Shown here one piece after another: positions 53,815 to 62,158 of a DNA stretch of 64,000 nucleotides (position 1 is the first letter of the stretch; the number at the start of each line of letters is the position of its first letter). The position numbers were made by a program, and so were the translations under genes. The DNA comes from Hungatella sp. UBA3048 (GTDB lineage Bacteria; Bacillota; Clostridia; Lachnospirales; Lachnospiraceae), in NCBI GenBank assembly GCA_002367105.1, contig DFCS01000033.1, forward strand, positions 48,848 through 112,847, read 5' to 3'. The notes below the pieces were generated by a model. That model was not told the origin of the DNA. It did no database searches and saw nothing but the letters and a program-made list of their open reading frames with translations.

Positions 53815-54684
53815 ATGGAACACTGTGATGAGGAAAAACTGTTGAGGATGAAGGATAGGTATCAAAATATTCCAGTGCCGGAGGCTGCCCGTGTAAGTGT
53901 GGCGGCAGGAATCGAGAGAGGAAAAAAAGAAAAGAGGAGAATTCAGATGATGAAAATGACAAAAAGAACAGGAATAACAGCAGCAGCTGCGATGGCGGCA
54001 ATTGTAATTATGGCAAATGCCAGCCCGGTTACCGCCAATGCAATGGAAGATATCCCGGTTTTAGGAGCAATTGCAAAGGTTGTTACATTCCGTACCTTTG
54101 AGGATGCTAATAATAATTATGAGGCTAAAATAGATATCCCAAAGGTCTCCATCAATGAGAAGGATAATGAAAAGGTTAACCGTTCCATTGAAGAGTATGC
54201 CAATCAGCTGATTGCTGAATATGAAAATCAGGTAGCAGGCGACCAGGCAGGCGACGGCCACTATTCCGTGACTTCCAGCTATGATGTTGTGACAGACAAT
54301 GACCAGTACCTTTCCTTAAGGATCAATACAACGGTTGTGATGGCAAGCGGAGCGGAGTATGTAAAGATCTTTACCATTGATAAGGAAACGGGTAATGTGG
54401 TGTCTTTAAAGGATCTGATGAAGGATAAGCCCGACTACATTACTGCAATCAGTGATAACATCAAAAAACAGATGGAAGAACAAATGGCTGCGGATGATTC
54501 CAAGATGTACTTTTATAATACGGGAGAGGATGCCATGGATGAATTCAAGCAGATTACCGGGGATGAAAGCTTTTACTTGAATGGGAATGGAGAAATCGTA
54601 ATCGTATTTGACGAATATGAAGTGGCTCCGGGATACATGGGAGCAGTGGAGTTCACCATACCAAAAGCTGTAGCCGGAATTTAA
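53815..54684 (+). CDS. rsiV: RsiV family anti-sigma factor
   Basis: A 289-residue membrane protein. The first 50 residues are cytoplasmic and basic (sigma-binding side), a helix lies at about 53-70 (ITAAAAMAAIVIMANAS), and the extracellular part has the DUF4163 and DUF3298 domains seen in RsiV (YEAKIDIPKV, VTSSYDVVTDNDQYLSLRI, FTIDKETGNVVSLKDL, YLNGNGEIVIVFDEYEVAPG). In Bacillus, RsiV binds lysozyme and is cleaved in two steps to free SigV; the same is inferred here. Confidence 0.87.
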   Translation: MEHCDEEKLLRMKDRYQNIPVPEAARVSVAAGIERGKKEKRRIQMMKMTKRTGITAAAAMAAIVIMANASPVTANAMEDIPVLGAIAKVVTFRTFEDANNNYEAKIDIPKVSINEKDNEKVNRSIEEYANQLIAEYENQVAGDQAGDGHYSVTSSYDVVTDNDQYLSLRINTTVVMASGAEYVKIFTIDKETGNVVSLKDLMKDKPDYITAISDNIKKQMEEQMAADDSKMYFYNTGEDAMDEFKQITGDESFYLNGNGEIVIVFDEYEVAPGYMGAVEFTIPKAVAGI

Positions 54685-54728
54685 GCGGGAGCTTAAATTG
54701 CAGTACGAAACAATTTAACCTAAATATA

Positions 54729-54785
54729 GGGATGCTGTACAACGACGGGAAATCTTTATGATTTCATATCATTGAGCAGCATCCC
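54729..54785 (+). terminator. Terminator after rsiV
   Basis: GGGATGCTG (54729-54737) pairs with CAGCATCCC (54777-54785), with a second hairpin GAAATC/GATTTC inside the loop. Followed by only TTT. The rest of the gap to sufU (54786-54916) shows short CCGGCATCT repeats and no gene. Confidence 0.6.
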
Positions 54786-54916
54786 CTTTGTCTGCCTGTC
54801 GCCGGAATTTCCGGCATCTCCGGCATCTTAAAAATCTCCGGTATACGGGCATGGAGGCCGTCTCCTTCGTAAGGATCGTTTTCGTCTACCGCGTAAAGTC
54901 TGATAATCGGTTTCGA

Positions 54917-55354
54917 TCACGGCGTATCGTTTTTCGATACGGCTGTTTCAAGAGTATGCCACGGCATAGCCGCACACTTTACCCGTGCGGGCAGATTAGA
55001 AATACTTTTCAGTGCGGCGGCTTCTTCAAGCGGCTCTAAGTCCTGGTCATTTGTTATTTTACGCTGTATCATCCCGGTAAATAATTCCGCCAGATATTTC
55101 GCCTCGGAGAGAGACTTTCCTTTTATCAAGTCAATCATCATTGAGGTTGAAGCCTGGGAAATCGCACAGCCTGCGCCGGTAAAGGAAGCGTCCGTGATCC
55201 GGCCGTGCTCGATCAGCAGTTCAAGTTCTATTTCATCTCCGCAGCTGGGATTTTTCCCTGCCAGGCTAATGCTGGCCTGTTCCAGATGACGGCGGTTTCT
55301 TGCGGATGTGCTGTGTTCGGTAATGATTTCTGTATAAATCTCATTTAGCTCCAA
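54917..55354 (-). CDS. sufU: SufU-type Fe-S assembly protein
   Basis: A 145-residue zinc protein of the SufU/IscU family that receives sulfur from SufS. The three cysteines are C38 (KNPSCGD), C63 (TGAGCAIS) and C127 (VKCAAMPW), with the conserved D40. It has the Firmicute-type insert between the second and third cysteines. The gene overlaps the end of sufS by 14 bases and is last in the suf operon. Confidence 0.93.
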   Translation of the reverse strand: MELNEIYTEIITEHSTSARNRRHLEQASISLAGKNPSCGDEIELELLIEHGRITDASFTGAGCAISQASTSMMIDLIKGKSLSEAKYLAELFTGMIQRKITNDQDLEPLEEAAALKSISNLPARVKCAAMPWHTLETAVSKNDTP

Positions 55355-56573
55355 GTTTCAACACCTCCCTGACCTTACATATGGATTCAATCAAAACGTC
55401 TATATCGTCTTTGGTATTGTAAAAGCATAAGCTGACCCGGCAAGTGGCGTTCACGCCCAAATGCCGCATAAGCGGATGTGCGCAATGATGCCCTGAACGA
55501 ATCGCCACGCCGTCTGAGCTCAGGATTGTAGATACATCATGAGGATGCGCTCCGTCAATATTAAAGGAAATGACACCCGTGCGTTCATGGCCGCTTTCCT
55601 GACCGTAAATAGTAACATGCGGAATGGATTGCAGGCGTAGAAGGGCATAACCAGTCAGCTCATGTTCAAACCGACCAATCTGCTCATAACCGATATCCTC
55701 CAGATAATCAATTGCTGAGTGCAAACCGACCGCACCTTCCACATTTTGCGTGCCGCCCTCGAATTTCGCGGGGCCGTCCGTGTAAGTGGTGGTCTGTTCG
55801 CTCACATCGTCCACCATCCCGCCGCCCAACAGCCATGGGCGCATGTTGCTCAAATGCTCTTTTTTCGCGTACAATACGCCAATGCCCATGGGAGCATACA
55901 GCTTATGGCCCGAAAATGCCAGAAAATCCACATCCAGTGCCTGCACGTCGACCGGCATATGGGGAATGCCCTGTGCCGCGTCCAGCACGACAACTGCGCC
56001 GGCCTCATGCGCCTTTTTAACGATTTCTCCAATCGGATTAACGATCCCCAATACGTTGGAAACCTGCGAGACAGCAACGATCCTGGTCCGGGCGTTAATT
56101 TTTGCGGCAATTTCTTCCCTCGTCAGCTTCCCGTTTGTATCGGTGTAAAGATACTGTAGCTTAGCGCCTTTTGCTTTTGCCACGGCCTGCCACGGGATTA
56201 AATTGCTGTGATGTTCCGCGATGGAGATCAAAATCTCATCGCCTTCCTGGAGGATATCCATGCCATAAGCGCCCGCTGTAAGATTGAGGGATTCGGTGGT
56301 TCCTTTCGTAAACACGATTTCCTCCGGACTTCCAGCACCTATAAAGCCTGCAACCCTTTCCCTTGCGGTTTCATAAACTTTCGTTGCTTTCTCACTCAAG
56401 GGATACGCCCCGCGATGGGGATTGGCGTTGTACTGTCCGTAATAGTTTCTCACGGCTTCAATCACCTGCGCGGGCTTTTGGGTGGTAGCCGCATTGTCGA
56501 GATAAACCAATCTTTTTCCGTTTTCCGAGCTGTTTTTAAGCAGAGGAAAATCATCAGCATAGTTAGTCCGCAT
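55341..56573 (-). CDS. sufS: SufS cysteine desulfurase
   Basis: A 410-residue class V PLP enzyme that takes sulfur from cysteine. Landmarks are YLDNAATTQKP at the start, AEHHSNLIPWQ, VDVQALDVDFLAFSGHKL (PLP lysine in SGHK), and the persulfide cysteine in IRSGHHCAHPL. Passes sulfur to SufU. The start overlaps the end of sufD by 11 bases. Confidence 0.95.
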   Translation of the reverse strand: MRTNYADDFPLLKNSSENGKRLVYLDNAATTQKPAQVIEAVRNYYGQYNANPHRGAYPLSEKATKVYETARERVAGFIGAGSPEEIVFTKGTTESLNLTAGAYGMDILQEGDEILISIAEHHSNLIPWQAVAKAKGAKLQYLYTDTNGKLTREEIAAKINARTRIVAVSQVSNVLGIVNPIGEIVKKAHEAGAVVVLDAAQGIPHMPVDVQALDVDFLAFSGHKLYAPMGIGVLYAKKEHLSNMRPWLLGGGMVDDVSEQTTTYTDGPAKFEGGTQNVEGAVGLHSAIDYLEDIGYEQIGRFEHELTGYALLRLQSIPHVTIYGQESGHERTGVISFNIDGAHPHDVSTILSSDGVAIRSGHHCAHPLMRHLGVNATCRVSLCFYNTKDDIDVLIESICKVREVLKLGAK

Positions 56574-57648
56574 CGCCCAGCACCTCCTGAATATATGAGG
56601 AAATTTCTTCCTGAAGGCTGTCTGGCGCTATTTCTTCCAAAATAGAATTGAATGATGCCAGCGCAATCAGTTTCCGCGCCTCACTTTTTCTGATACCGCG
56701 GCTCATTAAGTAAAAGAGCTTGTTTTCGTCAAGTTTTCCAGTGGTGGTGGCGTGCTGTCCTTCCACATCATCCTCGCCGCACAAGAGTAACGGTGCGGAA
56801 AGATTGACCGCATCAGAGCCAAGCACCAGCACGCTTTCTTCCTCCCGTCCTTTTGCTCCTGCCGCACCTGGAAGAAAATCAAGCGTACTTTTTGCCGCTT
56901 TGCGTGCCTTGTTAAGCAGTATGCCCCGGACGTTTATATTCCCTTGCGTGTTTTTTTCCTTGTATTCAATACGGTAATTAAAATCAAGTTCCCTTTCCCG
57001 GTTTACAGCGTAAGCGACGTCCAGATCAGCGGACGCGCCGTTTCCTTCCAGCTGTATGCTGCAGCTGGAAACAGATTTTTGTGATCCTGCTTCAATCAGG
57101 ATCACATGTGCGGCTGCCTCTGTATCCACGTTTATCTCTGTCGCGTCAACGCCTGTATGATTCTCCGCCAGTCTTTGGGCCTTTATCAGCCTGATATTTG
57201 CGTCTGCTTTTGCATGGAGCTTTGTGTATCCGCAGTGGAAACAGTTTGTGTCCCCGTCCGATGAATACCGTAGAACCACAGTTGCGCTGCTTCCGGCTTC
57301 CGCGCTGATGAACAGCTCATCAGACAGCAGAGCATTACCGGCGCCTAGATGAAAGTCCAGCACAATCGGTTCCTTCGCCGTAAAGCCTGCCGGGATCGTA
57401 ATATGCAGGCGGTAATTGCAAAGCGCCTCCGCGTATTCCCGGATATCCTTAAGGATGACCGGATGAGTTTCTGTTGCCTCCAATGGGGGTTCATGGCTGA
57501 TCCGAATCCCTGAATATTCCTTTTGCAGTGGATTCCCGGCATAGGCGGTCATTCCGTCAAGATCTATTGTTACGGCTGTATCGTTTATTTTGAGCATGCT
57601 CCATGTTGGAATCTGCAGCCTGTTTAGCCTTTTTAGGGTATTATTCAT
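56563..57648 (-). CDS. sufD: Fe-S cluster assembly protein SufD
   Basis: A 361-residue member of the SufBD beta-helix family, partner of SufB and SufC in the scaffold complex. The C-terminal half has the family features LCGEDDVEGQHATTTGKLDE and YLMSRGIRKSEARKLI, which identify SufD rather than SufB together with the shorter length. Starts 12 bases after sufB. Confidence 0.92.
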   Translation of the reverse strand: MNNTLKRLNRLQIPTWSMLKINDTAVTIDLDGMTAYAGNPLQKEYSGIRISHEPPLEATETHPVILKDIREYAEALCNYRLHITIPAGFTAKEPIVLDFHLGAGNALLSDELFISAEAGSSATVVLRYSSDGDTNCFHCGYTKLHAKADANIRLIKAQRLAENHTGVDATEINVDTEAAAHVILIEAGSQKSVSSCSIQLEGNGASADLDVAYAVNRERELDFNYRIEYKEKNTQGNINVRGILLNKARKAAKSTLDFLPGAAGAKGREEESVLVLGSDAVNLSAPLLLCGEDDVEGQHATTTGKLDENKLFYLMSRGIRKSEARKLIALASFNSILEEIAPDSLQEEISSYIQEVLGDAD

Positions 57649-57660
57649 GCCAACCTCCTT

Positions 57661-59070
57661 CTAACCGATGCCGCCTTCAAATTCAAGGGCCACCAGCCTG
57701 TTCATTTCCACGGCGTATTCCAAAGGAAGCTCCTTTGTTATGGGTTCCACGAAACCGCGGACAATCAGCGCCTTGGCTTCATTTTCACCAATCCCCCGTG
57801 TCATCAGGTAAAAAACAGTTTCTTCGCTGATCCGTCCGATTTTTGCTTCATGCCCGATATCCACTTCGTCATTACGGATATCCATCACAGGAATTGTGTC
57901 AGAGCGGCTTTCCCGATCCAGCATGAGGGATTCACAGCTTACACTGGACTTGCTGTTCTTTGCTTCGGGCAAAACAGTAACAGCGCTGCGGTAGATGGCT
58001 TTCCCGCCGCTTTTGGAGATGGATTTTGACGATACCGTGGAAGAGGTATTCGGTGCAGCGTGAATCACTTTCGTGCCGGTATCCAGCTCTTGACCCGCAG
58101 CGGCAAAGGTGATACCCGTAAACTCGCTTCTGGCCCCTTCTCCCCGCAAAATACTGCTGGGATACAGCATGGTGATGTGGGAGCCAAAGGTGCCGGAAAC
58201 CCACTCAATTGCGCCGTTTTTTTCCACTGCCGCGCACTTTGAATTGAGGTTCATCATATTCCTCGACCAGTTTTCTATGGTAGAATACCGCAGCGTTGCA
58301 TTCTCACCCACATAAAGCTCCACACAGCCAGCGTGCAGATTCAAAGCGTTATACCGCGGCGCGGAACACCCTTCAATGAAATGAAGCCGCGCGCCTTCCT
58401 CCAGAATAATAAGAGTATGTTCAAACTGCCCGGCTCCCGGCGCGTTGAGCCGGAAATAGGATTGCAGTGGCATATGCACCTCGATATCTTTTGGTACATA
58501 GACAAAGGACCCGCCCGACCAGACCGCACCATGCAGTGCTGCGAATTTATGTGCCGTGGCGGGAAGCAGTTTCATAAAGTGTTTTTTTACGATATCCTCG
58601 TACTCATGGAGCGCGGTATCCATATCGGTGTAAATCACACCTTGCTGGCGCATCTCTTCTTTAATGCTGTGATAAACGACTTCAGAATCATATTGTGCTC
58701 CCACGCCGGAGAGAGCCAGTTTTTCCGCTTCGGGAATGCCCAGCCTGTCAAATGTCTGCTTGATTTCTTCGGGAACCTCGTTCCAGTTATCCGTCATCGC
58801 CATATTTGGGCGTACATAGGTAACTATTTGGTTCATATCCAATTCGTGAAGGCTCGGCCCCCAATTCGGCAGAGGAAGCCGTTCATAAACGGCGAGGGAT
58901 TGTAACCGGTGTTCCAGCATCCAGCCCGGTTCGTTTTTTCCTTTGGAAATATCGGTAACGATTTCCGCAGTCAGCCCCTTGTTTACCTTATACGCGGCGT
59001 TTTCCGGGTTAGCAATGTCATAGGCGTCACGGTTGATTTCCTCAACCTGTGTTTTTTTACGTTCCATCAT
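57661..59070 (-). CDS. sufB: Fe-S cluster assembly protein SufB
   Basis: A 469-residue scaffold protein on which Fe-S clusters are built with SufC and SufD. It has the SufB motifs FVYVPKDIEVHMPLQSYFR, EGCSAPRY, SISKSGGKAIYRS and the C-terminal IGHEAKIGRISEETVFYLMT. Start overlaps the sufC stop by four bases; the second Met is equally possible. Confidence 0.95.
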   Translation of the reverse strand: MMERKKTQVEEINRDAYDIANPENAAYKVNKGLTAEIVTDISKGKNEPGWMLEHRLQSLAVYERLPLPNWGPSLHELDMNQIVTYVRPNMAMTDNWNEVPEEIKQTFDRLGIPEAEKLALSGVGAQYDSEVVYHSIKEEMRQQGVIYTDMDTALHEYEDIVKKHFMKLLPATAHKFAALHGAVWSGGSFVYVPKDIEVHMPLQSYFRLNAPGAGQFEHTLIILEEGARLHFIEGCSAPRYNALNLHAGCVELYVGENATLRYSTIENWSRNMMNLNSKCAAVEKNGAIEWVSGTFGSHITMLYPSSILRGEGARSEFTGITFAAAGQELDTGTKVIHAAPNTSSTVSSKSISKSGGKAIYRSAVTVLPEAKNSKSSVSCESLMLDRESRSDTIPVMDIRNDEVDIGHEAKIGRISEETVFYLMTRGIGENEAKALIVRGFVEPITKELPLEYAVEMNRLVALEFEGGIG

Positions 59071-59819
59071 GTCACCTCCTCGGCCGCTTTGGCAGGTGAG
59101 AGAGAAGTGAAGCCGCTGCGGTTCACCTCATCAATCAGCGAGGCATCTCCGGTTTTGATAATCTGCCCGTCAATCAAAATATGTACCATATCAACACTGA
59201 TATTTTCTAAAATTTTCGTGCTATGGGTGATGATCAGCAGTGCGTTTTCTTCATTTTTAAAGCCTCTTACACCCTCAGATACCGTTTTGACAGCGTCAAC
59301 ATCCAGGCCGGAATCTGTTTCATCCAAAATAGCCAGCTTTGGGTGAAGCGCCAGCATCTGCAATATTTCATGTTTCTTCTTTTCCCCGCCAGAAAACCCG
59401 ACATTTAAGTATCTTGTGGCGTAACTCTCGTCAAAATCCAGACGCGCCATAAGCTCTTTTAATTCCTTATGGAAGTCCCAGGCCCGCTCGTTGTTACCGG
59501 TAATTGCATACCGTGCCGTGCGCAGAAAGCTTTCCACAGTGATCCCGTCTACTTCCTCAGGATTTTGAAATGTCATAAAGATGCCGCTTCTCGCTCGTTC
59601 ATCTGTTTTGGTATAGGTGATGTCTTTTCCTTCAAATTCGATGCGGCCTTCCGTCACCGTATAGTCCGGATGCCCCATGATGACACTCGCCAGCGTAGAT
59701 TTTCCCGCACCGTTCGGTCCCATGATCACATGGGTCTCTCCTGGATTTATTGTTAAATCTACCCCCTTGAGGATTTCGTTATCACCTGCAAAAGCCCTTA
59801 ATTTAGAAATAGTAAGCAT
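59067..59819 (-). CDS. sufC: Fe-S assembly ATPase SufC
   Basis: A 250-residue ABC-type ATPase of the SufBCD complex, with Walker A GPNGAGKSTLASVI, signature VGFSGGEKKKHEILQ and Walker B LAILDETDSGLDVD, the SufC pattern. AAGGAGGAG lies upstream of the start, at the end of the preceding regulator gene, from which it is separated by 3 bases. Confidence 0.95.
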   Translation of the reverse strand: MLTISKLRAFAGDNEILKGVDLTINPGETHVIMGPNGAGKSTLASVIMGHPDYTVTEGRIEFEGKDITYTKTDERARSGIFMTFQNPEEVDGITVESFLRTARYAITGNNERAWDFHKELKELMARLDFDESYATRYLNVGFSGGEKKKHEILQMLALHPKLAILDETDSGLDVDAVKTVSEGVRGFKNEENALLIITHSTKILENISVDMVHILIDGQIIKTGDASLIDEVNRSGFTSLSPAKAAEEVT

Positions 59820-59822
59820 GTC

Positions 59823-60317
59823 TTACTCCTCCTTCCTTTCTATACCGCCTCCGCAGCTGCCCCCTGATTGACAGGCAAACTCACTGATCGGCATACATTC
59901 CTTAACTTTTTCAAAAAAATCCAGAATAACCCTTGCGTTGGCATCGCTGAGAGAACAGAAATATTGACACAGCTTTTGGTTGGCTTCGCTATGGTATTCC
60001 TGATGCTTAACCCTTGCCTGTTCCCCGGCCGCTGTAAGCCTGTAATACTTTTCTTTCTTATTCCCGGGCATTTTATATCCTTCAATCAGTTTCTTTTCTG
60101 TCAGCTTTACCGTCATCTGGGTAATCGCGCCTTGCGTAACGCCAATAATTTCCGATAGCATACGTGCATTTGCATCGGGATGATCATAAATCGCATCAAT
60201 CAGGTTCAGTTCTGCATGATAAAGTAAATTAGACTCGCTATATATTTGAGGGATTCTCTGCTCATCCGTGATCATTGCTATAACTTCAAATAAGTTCCCA
60301 ATTAATTTACACTCCAT
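59823..60317 (-). CDS. MarR family regulator of the suf operon, cysteine-rich C-terminus
   Basis: A 164-residue MarR-type winged-helix protein (IIGVTQGAITQMTVKLTEKKLI, then the wing region KKEKYYRLTAAGEQ). It is unusual in carrying several cysteines near the C-terminus: KLCQYFC, ECMPISEFACQSGGSCGGG. They could bind an Fe-S cluster or zinc, which would make it the sensor for the operon; this is inference. The start at 60317 has GGAGGG ahead. It is transcribed first, ahead of sufC, from the promoter at 60380-60408. Confidence 0.86.
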   Translation of the reverse strand: MECKLIGNLFEVIAMITDEQRIPQIYSESNLLYHAELNLIDAIYDHPDANARMLSEIIGVTQGAITQMTVKLTEKKLIEGYKMPGNKKEKYYRLTAAGEQARVKHQEYHSEANQKLCQYFCSLSDANARVILDFFEKVKECMPISEFACQSGGSCGGGIERKEE

Positions 60318-60379
60318 GTTCTTTTTCCCTCCAATATTTTTACGAAACAATGGCTGATTTTGGTTTTAATTGCGAATTT

Positions 60380-60408
60380 AGTATAGCACCTAAAGAATCT
60401 GCTGTCAA
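60380..60408 (-). promoter_or_regulatory. Promoter of the suf operon
   Basis: Minus strand: TTGACA (60403-60408) and TATACT (60380-60385) with 17-base spacing. The spacer contains a CTTTAGGTGC half-site related to the palindrome next to the -35. Confidence 0.82.
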
Positions 60409-60412
60409 TATA

Positions 60413-60427
60413 CTTTAGCTGCTAAAG
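60413..60427. promoter_or_regulatory. Palindromic operator at the suf promoter
   Basis: CTTTAGCTGCTAAAG is a perfect 15-bp palindrome with a single central base, a few bases upstream of the -35. Typical of a MarR-type operator, so the adjacent regulator is the likely ligand. Confidence 0.68.
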
Positions 60428-60428
60428 A

Positions 60429-61130
60429 ATGTTGGCGAATTCTTATTTGATGGTATTTACCTATAATCCCTTGCTGAAATCCTATGAAGCACAGATCTGG
60501 GGCAATGTCAGCGCCATAGACCGAGAAAGAGGCATGTTTGTCATTAAGCCCAGCGGTGTAGATTATAACCGGCTTAAGCCGGAAGATATGGTGGTTATGG
60601 ATTTGGAGGGCAGAAAGGTGGAAGGAAAATATAACCCTTCCTCTGATACTGCCACTCATCTGGAACTTTATAAGGCATTTCCAAAGATCGGCGGGATCGT
60701 GCACACCCATTCTTCCTGGGCAACCAGCTGGGCCCAGTCCGGGCGGGGGATTCCCTGCTATGGAACTACCCATGCGGATTATATATACGGAGAAGTACCC
60801 TGCCTTCGCTGCCTGACAAAGGAAGAGATCGAGGAAGGGTATGAGAAAAACACGGGACTTCTGATTGCGGACTATTTTAAGGGCAAAGAGTATATGGCAG
60901 TACCGGCCTGCCTCTGTAAAAACCACGGACCTTTTACCTGGGGGAAGGATCCCAAAGAGGCTGTGCATAATGCAGTGGTTTTAGAAGAGGTAGCCAAAAT
61001 GGCTTACCGTTGTGAGCAGATCAATCCGGATGTCATCCCGGCACCACAGGAACTGCAGGATAAGCATTATTTAAGAAAGCATGGGGCCAATGCATATTAT
61101 GGTCAAAAGAATGGGGAGAATGAAAGATAG
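60429..61130 (+). CDS. araD: L-ribulose-5-phosphate 4-epimerase with replaced N-terminus (possible 5'-truncated gene)
   Basis: A class II aldolase-fold epimerase linking arabinose to the pentose phosphate pathway. From [20 protein letters not shown] onward the match to AraD is excellent. Zinc ligands are the two His in HTHSSW and the His in KNHGPFTWG, and the C-terminal Tyr region is present. However, the usual first 27 or so residues (with the LVTFTW segment) are missing; 23 unrelated residues stand in their place. No ribosome site precedes the ATG at 60429, which lies at the edge of the suf operator, and no promoter is visible. The gene probably lost its 5' end when the suf block arrived and may be silent. 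Confidence 0.7.
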   Translation: MLANSYLMVFTYNPLLKSYEAQIWGNVSAIDRERGMFVIKPSGVDYNRLKPEDMVVMDLEGRKVEGKYNPSSDTATHLELYKAFPKIGGIVHTHSSWATSWAQSGRGIPCYGTTHADYIYGEVPCLRCLTKEEIEEGYEKNTGLLIADYFKGKEYMAVPACLCKNHGPFTWGKDPKEAVHNAVVLEEVAKMAYRCEQINPDVIPAPQELQDKHYLRKHGANAYYGQKNGENER

Positions 61131-61221
61131 ATTTTTTAAGACAAAGTAAATGAGGGGATATCAGAAAGCTTTTTTGATAAGCTGTCATAAGAGAAGGAGA
61201 AATCTCTCCGGTATATGTAAA

Positions 61222-61260
61222 AGCCTGCCTTCCTAAGCGGAAAGGTGGGCTTGTATTTTA
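61222..61260. terminator. Terminator between araD and sigG
   Basis: An imperfect stem (AAGCC-TGCCTTCC with GGAAAGG-TGGGCTT) around a TAAGC loop, followed by TATTTT. It lies between convergent genes and could serve both. Confidence 0.6.
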
Positions 61261-61273
61261 AGGAAGCCGTTAC

Positions 61274-62050
61274 CTAAGAAAGGTAATTCTTCATAGTCTT
61301 TAATGCATTTTTTTCCAGGCGGCTTACCTGTGCCTGACTGATATGGATTTCTTCTGCTACCTCGGTCTGAGTTTTTCCTTCAAAAAAGCGCATGTCAATG
61401 ATATGGCGCTCCCTTTCCGGAAGGCGTCTCATGGCCTCGTTTAAGGAGATGTCCTCTACCCAGTTTTCCTCCAGGTTTTTTTTATCACTGATCTGGTCCA
61501 TGACAAAAAGAGGATCACCGCCGTCAGAATAGACCGGCTCATAAAGGCTGACCGGGCTTTGAATGGCATCAAGAGCATAGGTGATGTCTTCTTTGCTGAC
61601 TCCGATCTCATCGGCGATTTCCATCAGGGTAGGTTCCTTTAAATTTTTCTTCATTAAATTTTCTTTGGCATAGATTGCCTTGTAAGCGGTATCACGCAGG
61701 GACCGGCTGACGCGGATAGAATTATTATCCCGAAGATAACGCCGTACTTCGCCCAGAATCATGGGCACCGCATAGGTGGAGAACCGGACGTTCTGCGTAA
61801 TATCAAAATTATCGATGGCTTTGATTAAACCGATGCATCCGATCTGAAATAAGTCGTCAACGTTTTCATTGCTGCCGGAAAAACGTTGTATGACACTGAG
61901 AACCAGTCTTAAGTTTCCCTTGATGTAATCTTCTCTGGCCTTTTTATCTCCATCAAGAATCCGTTTGAACAGAACTTCCTTCTCTTCGTTATTAAGAAGA
62001 GGAAGTTTGGAAGTATTGACACCACAAATCTCTACTTTGTATCCAGACAT
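61274..62050 (-). CDS. sigG: RNA polymerase sporulation sigma factor sigma-G
   Basis: A 258-residue late forespore sigma factor. The N-terminus MSGYKVEICGVNTSKLPLL is the sigma-G hallmark. Region 2 has LRLVLSVIQRFSGSNENVDD, and region 4 has LPERERHIIDMRFFEGKTQ and VAEEIHISQAQVSRLEKNAL. It normally sits right behind spoIIGA-sigE in clostridia; here it is about 8 kb away and on the opposite strand. Confidence 0.95.
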   Translation of the reverse strand: MSGYKVEICGVNTSKLPLLNNEEKEVLFKRILDGDKKAREDYIKGNLRLVLSVIQRFSGSNENVDDLFQIGCIGLIKAIDNFDITQNVRFSTYAVPMILGEVRRYLRDNNSIRVSRSLRDTAYKAIYAKENLMKKNLKEPTLMEIADEIGVSKEDITYALDAIQSPVSLYEPVYSDGGDPLFVMDQISDKKNLEENWVEDISLNEAMRRLPERERHIIDMRFFEGKTQTEVAEEIHISQAQVSRLEKNALKTMKNYLS

Positions 62051-62087
62051 ATCTTTCCCTCCGCATCATTCATTATTCTCATACAGA

Positions 62088-62117
62088 AATGATGTACTCA
62101 ATCGAGGGCTTTTATAC
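62088..62117 (-). promoter_or_regulatory. Possible sigma-F/sigma-G promoter of sigG
   Basis: Minus strand GTATA (62113-62117) and CATCATT (62088-62094) with 18-base spacing resemble the forespore promoter pattern (GYATA ... CATNNTA). Autoregulated sigG is known in Bacillus. Confidence 0.45.
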
Positions 62118-62158
62118 GATAGCCGGATTAAAATTATTTTCCAGTTTTTAGGGCATTA

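Noticed and set aside
54788..55039. Plus-strand frame of 83 codons after rsiV
   Set aside because: Basic, low-complexity translation overlapping the end of sufU on the other strand; no ribosome site.
58333..59346. Long plus-strand frames opposite sufB and sufC
   Set aside because: These are antisense shadows of well-identified suf genes.
60429..60497. Search for the missing araD N-terminus in another frame (frameshift)
   Set aside because: No frame upstream of 60498 shows the expected N-terminal segment, so a simple frameshift does not explain the loss.
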